A DNA stretch of 47,398 nucleotides. Origin: an uncultured bacterium (GTDB lineage: Bacteria > Verrucomicrobiota > Kiritimatiellia > RFP12 > UBA1067). Below, piece by piece: positions 24,942 to 32,909 of the stretch. Within the stretch, counting starts at the first letter, position 1, and every line of letters starts with the position of its first letter. Where the stretch lies: positions 1 to 47,398 of the forward strand of contig CACWIW010000036.1 of NCBI GenBank assembly GCA_902761035.1. The letters are read 5' to 3'. Under the pieces are notes generated by a model, which saw only the letters and a list, made by a program, of their open reading frames with translations, was not told where the DNA came from and made no database searches. The translations under genes were made by a program, and so were the position numbers.

Positions 24942-26132
24942 CTAGATCAAATGGCCCATCTTCTCGCGCTTGGTATCGAGGTAGCGCTTGTCGAAGGCGG
25001 TGGGGCTTATCACTATCGGCACGCGCTCCGTGATCTCAATGCCGTAACCGGCGAGACCCTTGATCTTGCAGGGATTGTTCGTCATCAGGCGCACCTGGCT
25101 CACGCCGAGGTCGGCGAGGATCTGCGCGCCTTCGCCATACTCGCGCAGGTCGGGCGCGAAGCCAAGCTTCACGTTGGCCTCCACGGTGTCGAGCCCGTTT
25201 TCCTGCAGGTGGTAGGCGTGCAGTTTGTTGGCGAGGCCGATGCCACGTCCTTCCTGGCGCATGTAGAGGACCGCGCCGCGTCCTTCGCGGTCGATCATCC
25301 GCATCGCCTCGTGGAGCTGGTGTCCGCAGTCGCAGCGCTCGCTGCCAAACACGTCGCCGGTGAAGCATTCGGAATGGACGCGCACGAGCGCGGGCCCGCC
25401 GTGCGCGAGGTCGCCCTTGAAAAGCGCGAGGTGTTCGAGCCCCGTCACGCGCGAACGGTACATGCGCAGGCGGAAGCGTCCGAAATCAGTCGGCAGGTCT
25501 ACCTCCTCAACCATCTCCACGAGCTTCTCGCGCGTGCGGCGGTACTCGATGAGCGAGGCGATCGTCATGAAGCGAAGGTTGTGCGCGCGCACGAACTCGG
25601 TGAGGTCGGGGAGGCGCGCCATCGTGCCGTCATCCTTCATAATCTCGCAGCAAAGCCCCACCTCGCGCAGACCCGCGAGACGGCAAAGGTCAACTGTCGC
25701 CTCCGTATGGCCCGCGCGCTTCAGCACGCCGCCTGCGCGCGCCTCAAGCGGAAACATGTGGCCAGGGCGGCGAAAATCGGACGGCTTCGCGCCGTCGCGC
25801 ACGCACGCGAGGGCGGTCATGGAGCGCTCGGCGGCGGAGATGCCGGTCGTAGTCTCCACAGAGTCGATCGAAACGGTGAACGCGGTCTGGTGGTTGTCTG
25901 TGTTCGCGGACACCATCTGCGGCAGGTCGAGTCGTTCGCAGAACGCCCGGCTCATCGGCATGCAGATGAGGCCCTTGGCGTAGGAGGCCATGAAGTTCAC
26001 GTTCGCAGTGGTGGCGAACTCGGCGGCGCAGATGCAGTCGCCCTCGTTTTCGCGGTCCTCGTCATCCGTGACCACGATGATCTCGCCACGCCGCAGCGCG
26101 GCAAGGCAGTCTTCTACCGTGTCGAAATTCAT
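24942..26132 (-). CDS. ribBA: Bifunctional DHBP synthase / GTP cyclohydrolase II
   Basis: 396 residues. Two entry steps to riboflavin are fused. The N-terminal RibB domain ([12 protein letters not shown] near 24, [11 protein letters not shown] near 136, GHTEATVDL) makes 3,4-dihydroxy-2-butanone 4-phosphate. The C-terminal RibA domain has the zinc cysteines in [19 protein letters not shown] and the catalytic [16 protein letters not shown] 26132 overlaps the stop of the upstream secreted-protein gene (ATGA), so this housekeeping gene sits at the end of an envelope operon. No FMN riboswitch is seen, and no other rib gene is in the window. Confidence 0.97.
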   Translation of the reverse strand: MNFDTVEDCLAALRRGEIIVVTDDEDRENEGDCICAAEFATTANVNFMASYAKGLICMPMSRAFCERLDLPQMVSANTDNHQTAFTVSIDSVETTTGISAAERSMTALACVRDGAKPSDFRRPGHMFPLEARAGGVLKRAGHTEATVDLCRLAGLREVGLCCEIMKDDGTMARLPDLTEFVRAHNLRFMTIASLIEYRRTREKLVEMVEEVDLPTDFGRFRLRMYRSRVTGLEHLALFKGDLAHGGPALVRVHSECFTGDVFGSERCDCGHQLHEAMRMIDREGRGAVLYMRQEGRGIGLANKLHAYHLQENGLDTVEANVKLGFAPDLREYGEGAQILADLGVSQVRLMTNNPCKIKGLAGYGIEITERVPIVISPTAFDKRYLDTKREKMGHLI

Positions 26133-26845
26133 TTTCTCTTCTTCGCCGCTTTCAGGAGGGCAGCCGCCTCGGCCTTCGCCTCTGGGTCCGCCAGGAGCGT
26201 CTTGTACTGCTCTGCGTATTTGTCCCTTTCGCTCGGCCACGTCTGCCTGAACCAGAGGATGTCGCGCAGGGCCTCGCCCTTCGCCTCCTTCGTACCCTCG
26301 GCCAAGCAGGCCGCAATGTCCTCTTCCAAGTTTTTCTTCGCCTGTTCGATGGAATCGAGGATCGCCTGCGCCTCCTCGGCCTCGCCGGGCTTCTTGCTCT
26401 TCAAGGCGGCCTTGAACGGCGCGAGGTCCGCGCCTTCACCCCTCACCTTGCCCATGATATAACGCTGGTCATAGTTACGGAACTTCTTAAGCACCACTCC
26501 GTTGATTAGATGCCCGGGAATTGGAAGATCCATGATCGCCTCGGTAATTGCAACGGCGGCGTCGTTCTTGTCAGAGCCAGAGTACACCTCCTTGCCGGAT
26601 GCGTCCGTCACGCGGATGTCGGGCACGTTGCCGCCGTTGCGGAGTGTGGCCCTCATCGCGACAGGATGTCCGGCCTCGCGATACCCCAGCACGGTCTTCT
26701 TGAGGAACGCAACGGCGTTCTGGCTTTCCACGTCTCCCTGCGCCCAATCTACGGTGACGGTGACCTTCCGGCGGGCGGAGGTGCCAGCGAAAGTTGCAGA
26801 TAGCAGCGCGCAGACGCAGGCGAGGAGAAAAAGGGGCTTTCTCAT
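26129..26845 (-). CDS. Secreted protein of unknown function in the VWA operon
   Basis: 238 residues starting [20 protein letters not shown], a clear signal peptide. A mature alpha/beta segment ([19 protein letters not shown], then [16 protein letters not shown]) precedes a helical, Lys/Glu/Ala-rich C-terminal half ([20 protein letters not shown]), ending in KKRK. The C-terminal half looks like a helical bundle or coiled coil. Both ends overlap neighbours by ATGA, so it is translated as part of the TPR-VWA-ribBA chain. No family recognised. The first segment has a thioredoxin-like feel but no CxxC. Confidence 0.7.
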   Translation of the reverse strand: MRKPLFLLACVCALLSATFAGTSARRKVTVTVDWAQGDVESQNAVAFLKKTVLGYREAGHPVAMRATLRNGGNVPDIRVTDASGKEVYSGSDKNDAAVAITEAIMDLPIPGHLINGVVLKKFRNYDQRYIMGKVRGEGADLAPFKAALKSKKPGEAEEAQAILDSIEQAKKNLEEDIAACLAEGTKEAKGEALRDILWFRQTWPSERDKYAEQYKTLLADPEAKAEAAALLKAAKKRK

Positions 26846-28875
26846 TTCATTTCCTTTTCGTAGGGAACGGCAATGCCGTATGCGGCGGCGAACGCATGGA
26901 TGTCCGCCAAGAGTTTCTTGCTCGGTTTGCGAGTGTACTCGGCGATCTGCTCGTAGAGACGCCGCGTGGCCCATTCGGTGCGGACATCCTGGTCCATCTG
27001 CTGGGCAGAGGCGAAAGACAGCGTGAACATGCTCTCGAACGGAGTCACGGAATTCAATCCGCGCATCTGGAACACGAGTTCCTTCTGGTCCGCCGGACAC
27101 ACTCCATATATCTCCACAGGCTCGTCCTCGCAGAGGTTCGTAACGAGCTTCGGATATGTTTCGGCGCGGGACGAGGCGGTGAAGATCACTGCGACGTCGG
27201 TGAGGACCGGCTTCTCGAACTTCTTGGAGAGGTCCGGCACGCCCTTTGCCGCCTGCCAACGCAGCCCCTTGTGGCACGCCCATCCGCCGCGGTTGCAGCG
27301 CGTGAGCATGTCCATCAGGTAGGCGTTCGCCTCGGGCTTGACGCCGTACATGAAGATCGAGACCAGACCGCCGTTCAGCTCGGAGAAGCGGGAGATGATC
27401 TCCGCCGAACGCGTCATGCCGCTCGTCGCGTCACCGTCCGTCGCCACGAACGCCACGATCGGACGCGCCGGGTCGCGCGGCAGCGTGAGCACGCTGCGGA
27501 GCGTGCGGAACACGTCCGTGTTGCCGTGCGCCTTGAGCGTACGGAGCCACTTACGGGCCTCTTCGGCGGAGTTCAAGTCCACTTCGCGCCATGCCGTATC
27601 AGGAAAGGCGTAGGAGAACTTGTCGCGGAACGCGACCACGTTGAAGCGGTCCCCCGTGTTGAGGCGGTTCAGCGCCTCCAGAACGGCATTGCGGCACGAG
27701 CTGAGGCGGTCATTACCGATGGAGCCGGAGGCATCGAGCATGAACACGATGTCCTTCGAGACAATGGGCAGCGGATTGAGAGGATTGGAGGCCACGCGAA
27801 CACGGAAGTACTTGCGGCTGGGATTTTTAGGGTCGATCCAGAAGCCTAAGCCCACGTTCACGTTCTGGTCGAACGGACGCCCTGTGGCAACCTTCTCGTC
27901 ACGCAGCTTGCGCACTGCCGCCTTCTCCTGCGCCACGATGGCCTCGTCCACGCGCGCCATGGCCGGTGGCGCTGTCGGCGGCTTCGCGGCCTTAGCAGCC
28001 TCCTCCGCCAGCTTCTCGGCTCGCACCTGCTCAACAGTCTTGCCCGCCTTCTTCGCAGCAGCTGCCTCGGCGGCATCGCGACGCCTCTGGGCCTCCTCAG
28101 CCTCGGAAAGGATCGTGAACGCAGCAGGCGCGCCCTCCGACAGGGTCGCAGCCCCGCCTACGCTGCCAGGCGCCCGCCGCGGTGCCGCACGAGGAGCCGC
28201 GGGGGCGACGGCGGCGGAAGGCGCGCCACCACTTTCCTTGCTTGGGGCGAGGCTCGACGAGATGGACGGCGCGGTAGACGATGCGGTAAAGGCGGACTCC
28301 GTGCTCTCTATCAAGTCGAACGCCGGAACGATGTCCGCAGCGTGCGCCACGCGCTCCACCTTGGGGATTACGACGCGCGGCAGCGCCTCGCGGACATCCG
28401 GCACCGTCGGCTCCGGCACGGAGAGTATGTCCTGGCGCGGCTGCCATTCGGCCGCCTCGACGGCGCGCGGCGCGACGTCCGGCTGCGCTGGCGCCATGAT
28501 GGACGCGGGGGACTCAGGCATCTCAGGCGCCACCGAGCCCGTCACGTCTCCGGAAAGTCGCTCCACACGGTCCACCTGGCGCTCTTCGTCGGGCGCCGGG
28601 GCAGGACGCGGCACGTCGCGGATGATTTCAGCGAGCGGGTCGCCCTCGTACTTCCGCATCTGCATCTGCGGAAGGTCCTTCGTCAGCTTGCGGTCTGTGT
28701 GGACATTCTCCACCGTTGGCGTGAAGGAGTAGTCTGAAACTGAGAGCATCAGCCCGATGTGTACGGCCACGGACACTATCAGCAGCACGATGATGAGCAT
28801 GAAGCTCCTCTCGCGGCTCTCTTCGTTCGTCTTCTCGAAATCGGCTTCCAGGGTCTGCGCGTCATCTGCACTCAT
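26842..28875 (-). CDS. TonB-like anchored von Willebrand factor A domain protein
   Basis: 677 residues. A short cytoplasmic N-terminus, one transmembrane helix (MLIIVLLIVSVAVHIGLML, about 26-44), then a long Pro/Ala/Glu-rich region to about 330 with an Ala-rich coiled segment (RRRDAAEAAAAKKAGK), as in TonB/TolA. A VWA domain follows with the metal-site motif FMLDASGSIGND near 385, plus threonine and aspartate motifs (ATDGDATSG). It probably bridges the periplasm and binds a ligand through a divalent metal. AGGAGG precedes ATG 28875, which overlaps the TPR gene stop. ExbB/ExbD partners, if any, are not in the window. Confidence 0.85.
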   Translation of the reverse strand: MSADDAQTLEADFEKTNEESRERSFMLIIVLLIVSVAVHIGLMLSVSDYSFTPTVENVHTDRKLTKDLPQMQMRKYEGDPLAEIIRDVPRPAPAPDEERQVDRVERLSGDVTGSVAPEMPESPASIMAPAQPDVAPRAVEAAEWQPRQDILSVPEPTVPDVREALPRVVIPKVERVAHAADIVPAFDLIESTESAFTASSTAPSISSSLAPSKESGGAPSAAVAPAAPRAAPRRAPGSVGGAATLSEGAPAAFTILSEAEEAQRRRDAAEAAAAKKAGKTVEQVRAEKLAEEAAKAAKPPTAPPAMARVDEAIVAQEKAAVRKLRDEKVATGRPFDQNVNVGLGFWIDPKNPSRKYFRVRVASNPLNPLPIVSKDIVFMLDASGSIGNDRLSSCRNAVLEALNRLNTGDRFNVVAFRDKFSYAFPDTAWREVDLNSAEEARKWLRTLKAHGNTDVFRTLRSVLTLPRDPARPIVAFVATDGDATSGMTRSAEIISRFSELNGGLVSIFMYGVKPEANAYLMDMLTRCNRGGWACHKGLRWQAAKGVPDLSKKFEKPVLTDVAVIFTASSRAETYPKLVTNLCEDEPVEIYGVCPADQKELVFQMRGLNSVTPFESMFTLSFASAQQMDQDVRTEWATRRLYEQIAEYTRKPSKKLLADIHAFAAAYGIAVPYEKEMK

Positions 28876-31160
28876 AGCGCCTCCTGTGCGTTAGGGAACC
28901 GCTTGCGCAGTTCGGCCATGACATCCCGGGACTCCTTCTCCCGCCCCTTTTCCTTGAGAATGGCCGCCGCGCGGGAGAGGGCATGAGGCACCATCTTCGC
29001 GTCGTCGAACAGCGACCCGACGAGCATGTGGTAGGCAAGGGCCTTGTCCATCTCCCCGCGCTCCTCCTCGTTCGCCGCGAGTGCGGCGTATGCCTGGATG
29101 CGCAGGGACCGCTGTTCGGGAGACTGGGCTCGGGTTACGGCGTTCTCAAGGTGCTCACGCGCCTCGTCGAACTGCCCGCCTTCGGACTCAAGCCGTCCCA
29201 GCGCAAGCGCGGCCAGCGCGCCGCTCTCCGTCTCGGCCCCGGTTGCAAGCGCGCGGGCGTACGCCTCCTTCGCGGCGTCCTTCTCGCCCAACCGCTCGCG
29301 GGCCTGCCCCAGCAGCGTGGCCGCAGTCTGCGTCCAGGCCGGATCCACGTTTCTGCGCTCAAGCACGGACGCGGCGGCGCAGGCGGGACCCCATTCCTGC
29401 ACGTCCATCAGCGTGCGTGCCGTCCACTCCAGAACCTCTGGCGTGAGGCGCCCAACGGCCTTAGTGCTCAGGAGAGAGGCAAACAGCGTCGCAGCCTCGC
29501 GCGACGCCCCACGCCTCTTGAGCACGGACGCGAGCTCCAGCTTTATCTCGCGCTCAAATACGGCCGATGGCTTTTCTGCCAGCGCGGCGCGAAAGTGCTT
29601 CTCCGCCTCGGGTTCGTCGCCAGCGCCTAGCGCCGCGACACCCCACCAGTAGAGGTTCTCCATACGCCGAGCCGCGTTCGGGAAGCGCGTCATCCGCTCG
29701 CCCAGCAACTGCTCTGCCGCACGGTAGTCACGCGCAGTCTTCTCCGGACGCCGCAGCACCGCGATGGCGCGCGCGTATAGCGCGTCGGACGCATACGGGG
29801 AGTCGGGATAGCGCGCCACGAGGTTTTTCCAGTCGTTGCACGCCTGTTCGACCTGCCCGCGCTTCATTTCGCATACGCCCGCCAGAAAGAGAGCCTGCGG
29901 GGCCACGGCGTTTGTGGGCCAGTCGCCGGCAAGACCACGATAGGCTATGGCCGCGCGCGCCCAGTCGCGTGTCTGCTCCAGCAGCCACGCGAGACGGTGG
30001 ACCGCACGCGGCGCAAACGCGCTTTTCCTGTTCTTCGCCATGCGGCGCGCGTACTCGACGGCAACAGGATAGTTCGTGAGCGCGATTGCGCTCTCGCAGC
30101 CGAGGCTCCAAGCGCGCTCCGCGTACTTCGCCGGAGGGTCTCCGTGCGTTGAGAGCATCTTCAGAACGCCGGCGTTATCGCCCTGCGCGGAAATCACTGA
30201 CAGGTAGTCAAACCACGCCTCGTCGGCGTAGCGTCCCTTCGGAAACGCCTTCAGCTGCGCGGCGTACGCGTGTATCGCGTCCACGCGCCGCTCAAGCAGA
30301 CGCAACGCCGAGGCGGTGATGTAGTAGGCATCCTCGTTGTCGGGTCCGCGCAGCGGCGAGGCTATCTCCAGCGCCTCGGAGTAGCGTCCGGAAAGATAGC
30401 AGGCCCAAGCTGCGTAAATGCGCGACTCCTTTACGCGCGGCGAATCGCGGAATTCGGATGCGAGACGGTGGAAAAGCCTGGCGGCCTCGGTGTACCGCTC
30501 GTCGCGGTAGCCCAGCATCGCGGCGGAGAACATCGCCTCCGCGGCGACCTGCGGATCGGTCGACTCGGCCATGTCAAGGTAGATGCCGAGTGCCTGGCGC
30601 CTGTCCTGCACCGAGTCGGACTCAGAAAGCAGCGCTGCCCCCTTCAGGCGGGCGAGGCGAGCCACGTCGTTCGTGCGCGAAATCTCCGCTGCGCGGCGGT
30701 AGTAGTCGATGGCGCCCTTCGCGTCCTTCGCGTCGCGGGCGATGTCGCCCAGGTAGTTGAGCGCCGTGGCGCGTATAGAATCGGAGGCGCTCTTGCGGTC
30801 CAGCTCCTTCAGTTCCCGCGCGCGCGCGGCGCCGGTGCGGAGCATCGCGCGGTTCAGGCGCGCCACGTCGGCGTAGCGCGAGGCCGGCGTGGAGGCGATC
30901 AGCTCGGCGTAGCAGTTGAGCGCGTCGTCGGGTCGCCTGAGGATGCGGTAGGTGTCCCCGAGGCGGAACAGCACCTCGTCGTGAGGCACACCCTTCGCGT
31001 TGCGTATGGCCTCGTACTCGCGCAGGGCCTCGGCGTACATGCCCCTTTTCGAGAGCTGGATGGCCAGCTCCAGGCGATCGGGCGGCGGCGCGGTAACGAG
31101 CTGCGCGGCGAGCGGCAGGGCCACGAAGGCCAGGACTATTGAAGAGAATCTCTTGAACAT
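28872..31160 (-). CDS. Periplasmic tetratricopeptide-repeat protein
   Basis: 762 residues with signal peptide MFKRFSSIVLAFVALPLAAQ and continuous TPR or TPR-like helical pairs to the end (RGMYAEALREYEAIRNAKG, ALNCYAELIASTPASRYADV, AKGAIDYYRRAAEISR, QVEQACNDWKNLVARYPDSP, EPEAEKHFRAALAEKP). It resembles YbgF/BamD-like outer-membrane assembly scaffolds in architecture only. TGGTATAAT lies 8 nt before ATG 31160 and there is no Shine-Dalgarno, so it should be leaderless. Its stop overlaps the VWA gene start. It probably scaffolds the same envelope complex. Confidence 0.85.
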   Translation of the reverse strand: MFKRFSSIVLAFVALPLAAQLVTAPPPDRLELAIQLSKRGMYAEALREYEAIRNAKGVPHDEVLFRLGDTYRILRRPDDALNCYAELIASTPASRYADVARLNRAMLRTGAARARELKELDRKSASDSIRATALNYLGDIARDAKDAKGAIDYYRRAAEISRTNDVARLARLKGAALLSESDSVQDRRQALGIYLDMAESTDPQVAAEAMFSAAMLGYRDERYTEAARLFHRLASEFRDSPRVKESRIYAAWACYLSGRYSEALEIASPLRGPDNEDAYYITASALRLLERRVDAIHAYAAQLKAFPKGRYADEAWFDYLSVISAQGDNAGVLKMLSTHGDPPAKYAERAWSLGCESAIALTNYPVAVEYARRMAKNRKSAFAPRAVHRLAWLLEQTRDWARAAIAYRGLAGDWPTNAVAPQALFLAGVCEMKRGQVEQACNDWKNLVARYPDSPYASDALYARAIAVLRRPEKTARDYRAAEQLLGERMTRFPNAARRMENLYWWGVAALGAGDEPEAEKHFRAALAEKPSAVFEREIKLELASVLKRRGASREAATLFASLLSTKAVGRLTPEVLEWTARTLMDVQEWGPACAAASVLERRNVDPAWTQTAATLLGQARERLGEKDAAKEAYARALATGAETESGALAALALGRLESEGGQFDEAREHLENAVTRAQSPEQRSLRIQAYAALAANEEERGEMDKALAYHMLVGSLFDDAKMVPHALSRAAAILKEKGREKESRDVMAELRKRFPNAQEAL

Positions 31161-31168
31161 CGGAGTAG

Positions 31169-31177
31169 ATTATACCA
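31169..31177 (-). promoter_or_regulatory. Extended -10 promoter, leaderless TPR gene
   Basis: TGGTATAAT on the minus strand, with only 8 nt (CTACTCCG) to ATG 31160. Preceded by a T-run. No good -35. Confidence 0.6.
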
Positions 31178-31204
31178 AAAAAACGCCTCCTGCGCGCATC
31201 CTAT

Positions 31205-32857
31205 TTAATCGCTGTCCTTTCTGAACGGAAGCGGGAATGAAACACCTTCCGTCCGGTTGGTGGCAAGCGGATCCTTCGCCTGCTCGTCGAGGGAACGCGT
31301 GTCCAGCGAGGCAATGCCCTCTATCGCGTTGCCGTGACGGTCGCCAGGCTCGAGCTTCACGCCCTCCGTGTACATGCGGCCGAGCACCGCGTTCTTGGGC
31401 AGGCCGATATCCTTGGGCACGCGCTTCGGATCGGCCATGCCCACGGTCACGAACACGAGGATCTCCTTCTGCACTTTCGAACGTATCTTGCGCCCGAAGA
31501 GCTTGTCGCCGATCCACGGGATGTCGCGCAGCCACGGTATGCCGGAGTCAGTCTGCTCCTCAGTAGTCCTCGAAAGACCGCCTATCACGGCCGTCTCCCC
31601 AGCCGCCAGCGTGAAGTCCGTAACGAGGCGCTGCACGTCCAAAACCGGGTACTTCGACGAATACGTGCCAATGTTAGCCGTCGTGGAGGTGTCGCCGGCG
31701 CCGGCGGTGACCCAGTCCGTGCGACTTGAGATCGTGGGTACAATGGACACGTTGATGAGCCCGTTGGAGCTTACGCGCGGCGTCACGTCCAGCAGGATGC
31801 CCCAGCTGAAGAACGCCTCCTTGGCGAACATCATCTTGTCCTCGCCCGGCACCTCGGCGATGTTCATGCTGAGGTCAAGGGAATCCGAGCCGCCGCCAGT
31901 CGTTCGCTTGGCGGAGATCGTAACGTTGGGGTACTTCTCCGTCATGTCCACCGTGGCCTTTTTCCCGTTCGACACTATGATCTTCGGGTTGGAGAAGATG
32001 CGCGCGTCGCCGCTGGAATCGAGCGCGCTCAGCACCAGCGACATGTCGGAGAACTGGAGAGTGCCGGCAAAATAGCTGAGGCCACCATCGCGTCCGGTCG
32101 TAGTCGAGGTCTCGGACGACGAGCGCTCCGATGTGGTGGCGCCGCTCTCCAACTTGCTTTCCGTTAAGGACGACGCCTTAGACGCGGTCTGCCCGGCAAT
32201 GCCGTAGGAGTAGCTGCCCGCGCCCCCCGCCGACCCGCTGGACGACGCGACGGTGCGCTGGAAGTCCGTCACCGCGTTGCCCACGACCAAGCGGTCCATC
32301 CCGCCGCCTAACGAAGCGGTGCCCTTCATGCCGTCGAGCATGGACCAGTCAATGCCGAGCTTATGCGAGGCTGAGTTCTGAAGTTCCACGAAACGCGCCT
32401 CAATGTAGACCTGGGGAACCTCGATGTCTATGGACTGCACCACCTTTTCACAGGCATCGAGGATCAAGGCAGGTGCCGTGACCATCACCGTGTTCGCCTC
32501 CGGAAAGGCCTGGGCGATCTTGGAAACCTTGAACGCGAGGCCAAAGTCCCCACTCCACGTACTGTTGAACTTCTCGGCGACATCCACGGCACTCGCGTGG
32601 AAAAGCCTGAACGTGCGAGTGGAGATTTGGAACTTCTCGTTCGTCTTCATCAATGCCGTGTTAGTGGAGGCTTGCGAAACGCCACCCGTCACGCTTGTAG
32701 ACGAGGCGGATGCACTGTTCGTGGGCGACTGCGCCACAGACTGCACAGCATTCGTAGACGTATTTAGCGTTACCGACGCATCGCCCTGAGCCGGCGAGTC
32801 CGCGGCAGCGCATACCAAGACGGCTGCAAGAGCGAATAGAAAGAGGCGATATTTCAT
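31205..32857 (-). CDS. Secretin (type II/III secretion, GspD/PilQ superfamily)
   Basis: 550 residues from ATG 32857 (MKYRLFLFALAAVLVCAAA signal). A Ser/Thr/Asn-rich linker is followed by an N1-like domain at about 70-160 (FRLFHASAVDVAEKF, FPEANTVMVTAPALILD, VQSIDIEVPQVYIEARFVEL). The beta-barrel secretin domain from about 330 ends with RLVTDFTLAAGETAVIGGL, IPWIGDKLFGR and QKEILVFVT, all hallmark secretin sequence. A Gly/Ser-rich insertion lies near 215-275. It forms an outer-membrane channel. No ATPase, pilin or inner-membrane component is in the window, so the transported substrate is unknown. It is followed by the TPR gene. TATAAT ends 6 nt before the ATG. Confidence 0.92.
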   Translation of the reverse strand: MKYRLFLFALAAVLVCAAADSPAQGDASVTLNTSTNAVQSVAQSPTNSASASSTSVTGGVSQASTNTALMKTNEKFQISTRTFRLFHASAVDVAEKFNSTWSGDFGLAFKVSKIAQAFPEANTVMVTAPALILDACEKVVQSIDIEVPQVYIEARFVELQNSASHKLGIDWSMLDGMKGTASLGGGMDRLVVGNAVTDFQRTVASSSGSAGGAGSYSYGIAGQTASKASSLTESKLESGATTSERSSSETSTTTGRDGGLSYFAGTLQFSDMSLVLSALDSSGDARIFSNPKIIVSNGKKATVDMTEKYPNVTISAKRTTGGGSDSLDLSMNIAEVPGEDKMMFAKEAFFSWGILLDVTPRVSSNGLINVSIVPTISSRTDWVTAGAGDTSTTANIGTYSSKYPVLDVQRLVTDFTLAAGETAVIGGLSRTTEEQTDSGIPWLRDIPWIGDKLFGRKIRSKVQKEILVFVTVGMADPKRVPKDIGLPKNAVLGRMYTEGVKLEPGDRHGNAIEGIASLDTRSLDEQAKDPLATNRTEGVSFPLPFRKDSD

Positions 32858-32863
32858 GCCTAT

Positions 32864-32872
32864 ATTATAGCA
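32864..32872 (-). promoter_or_regulatory. Extended -10 promoter, leaderless secretin gene
   Basis: TGCTATAAT on the minus strand, 6 nt (ATAGGC) before ATG 32857. No Shine-Dalgarno. Confidence 0.6.
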
Positions 32873-32909
32873 TTTACCGCCGCGCGCCGCGAGAGGAAAA
32901 TCATCCTCA

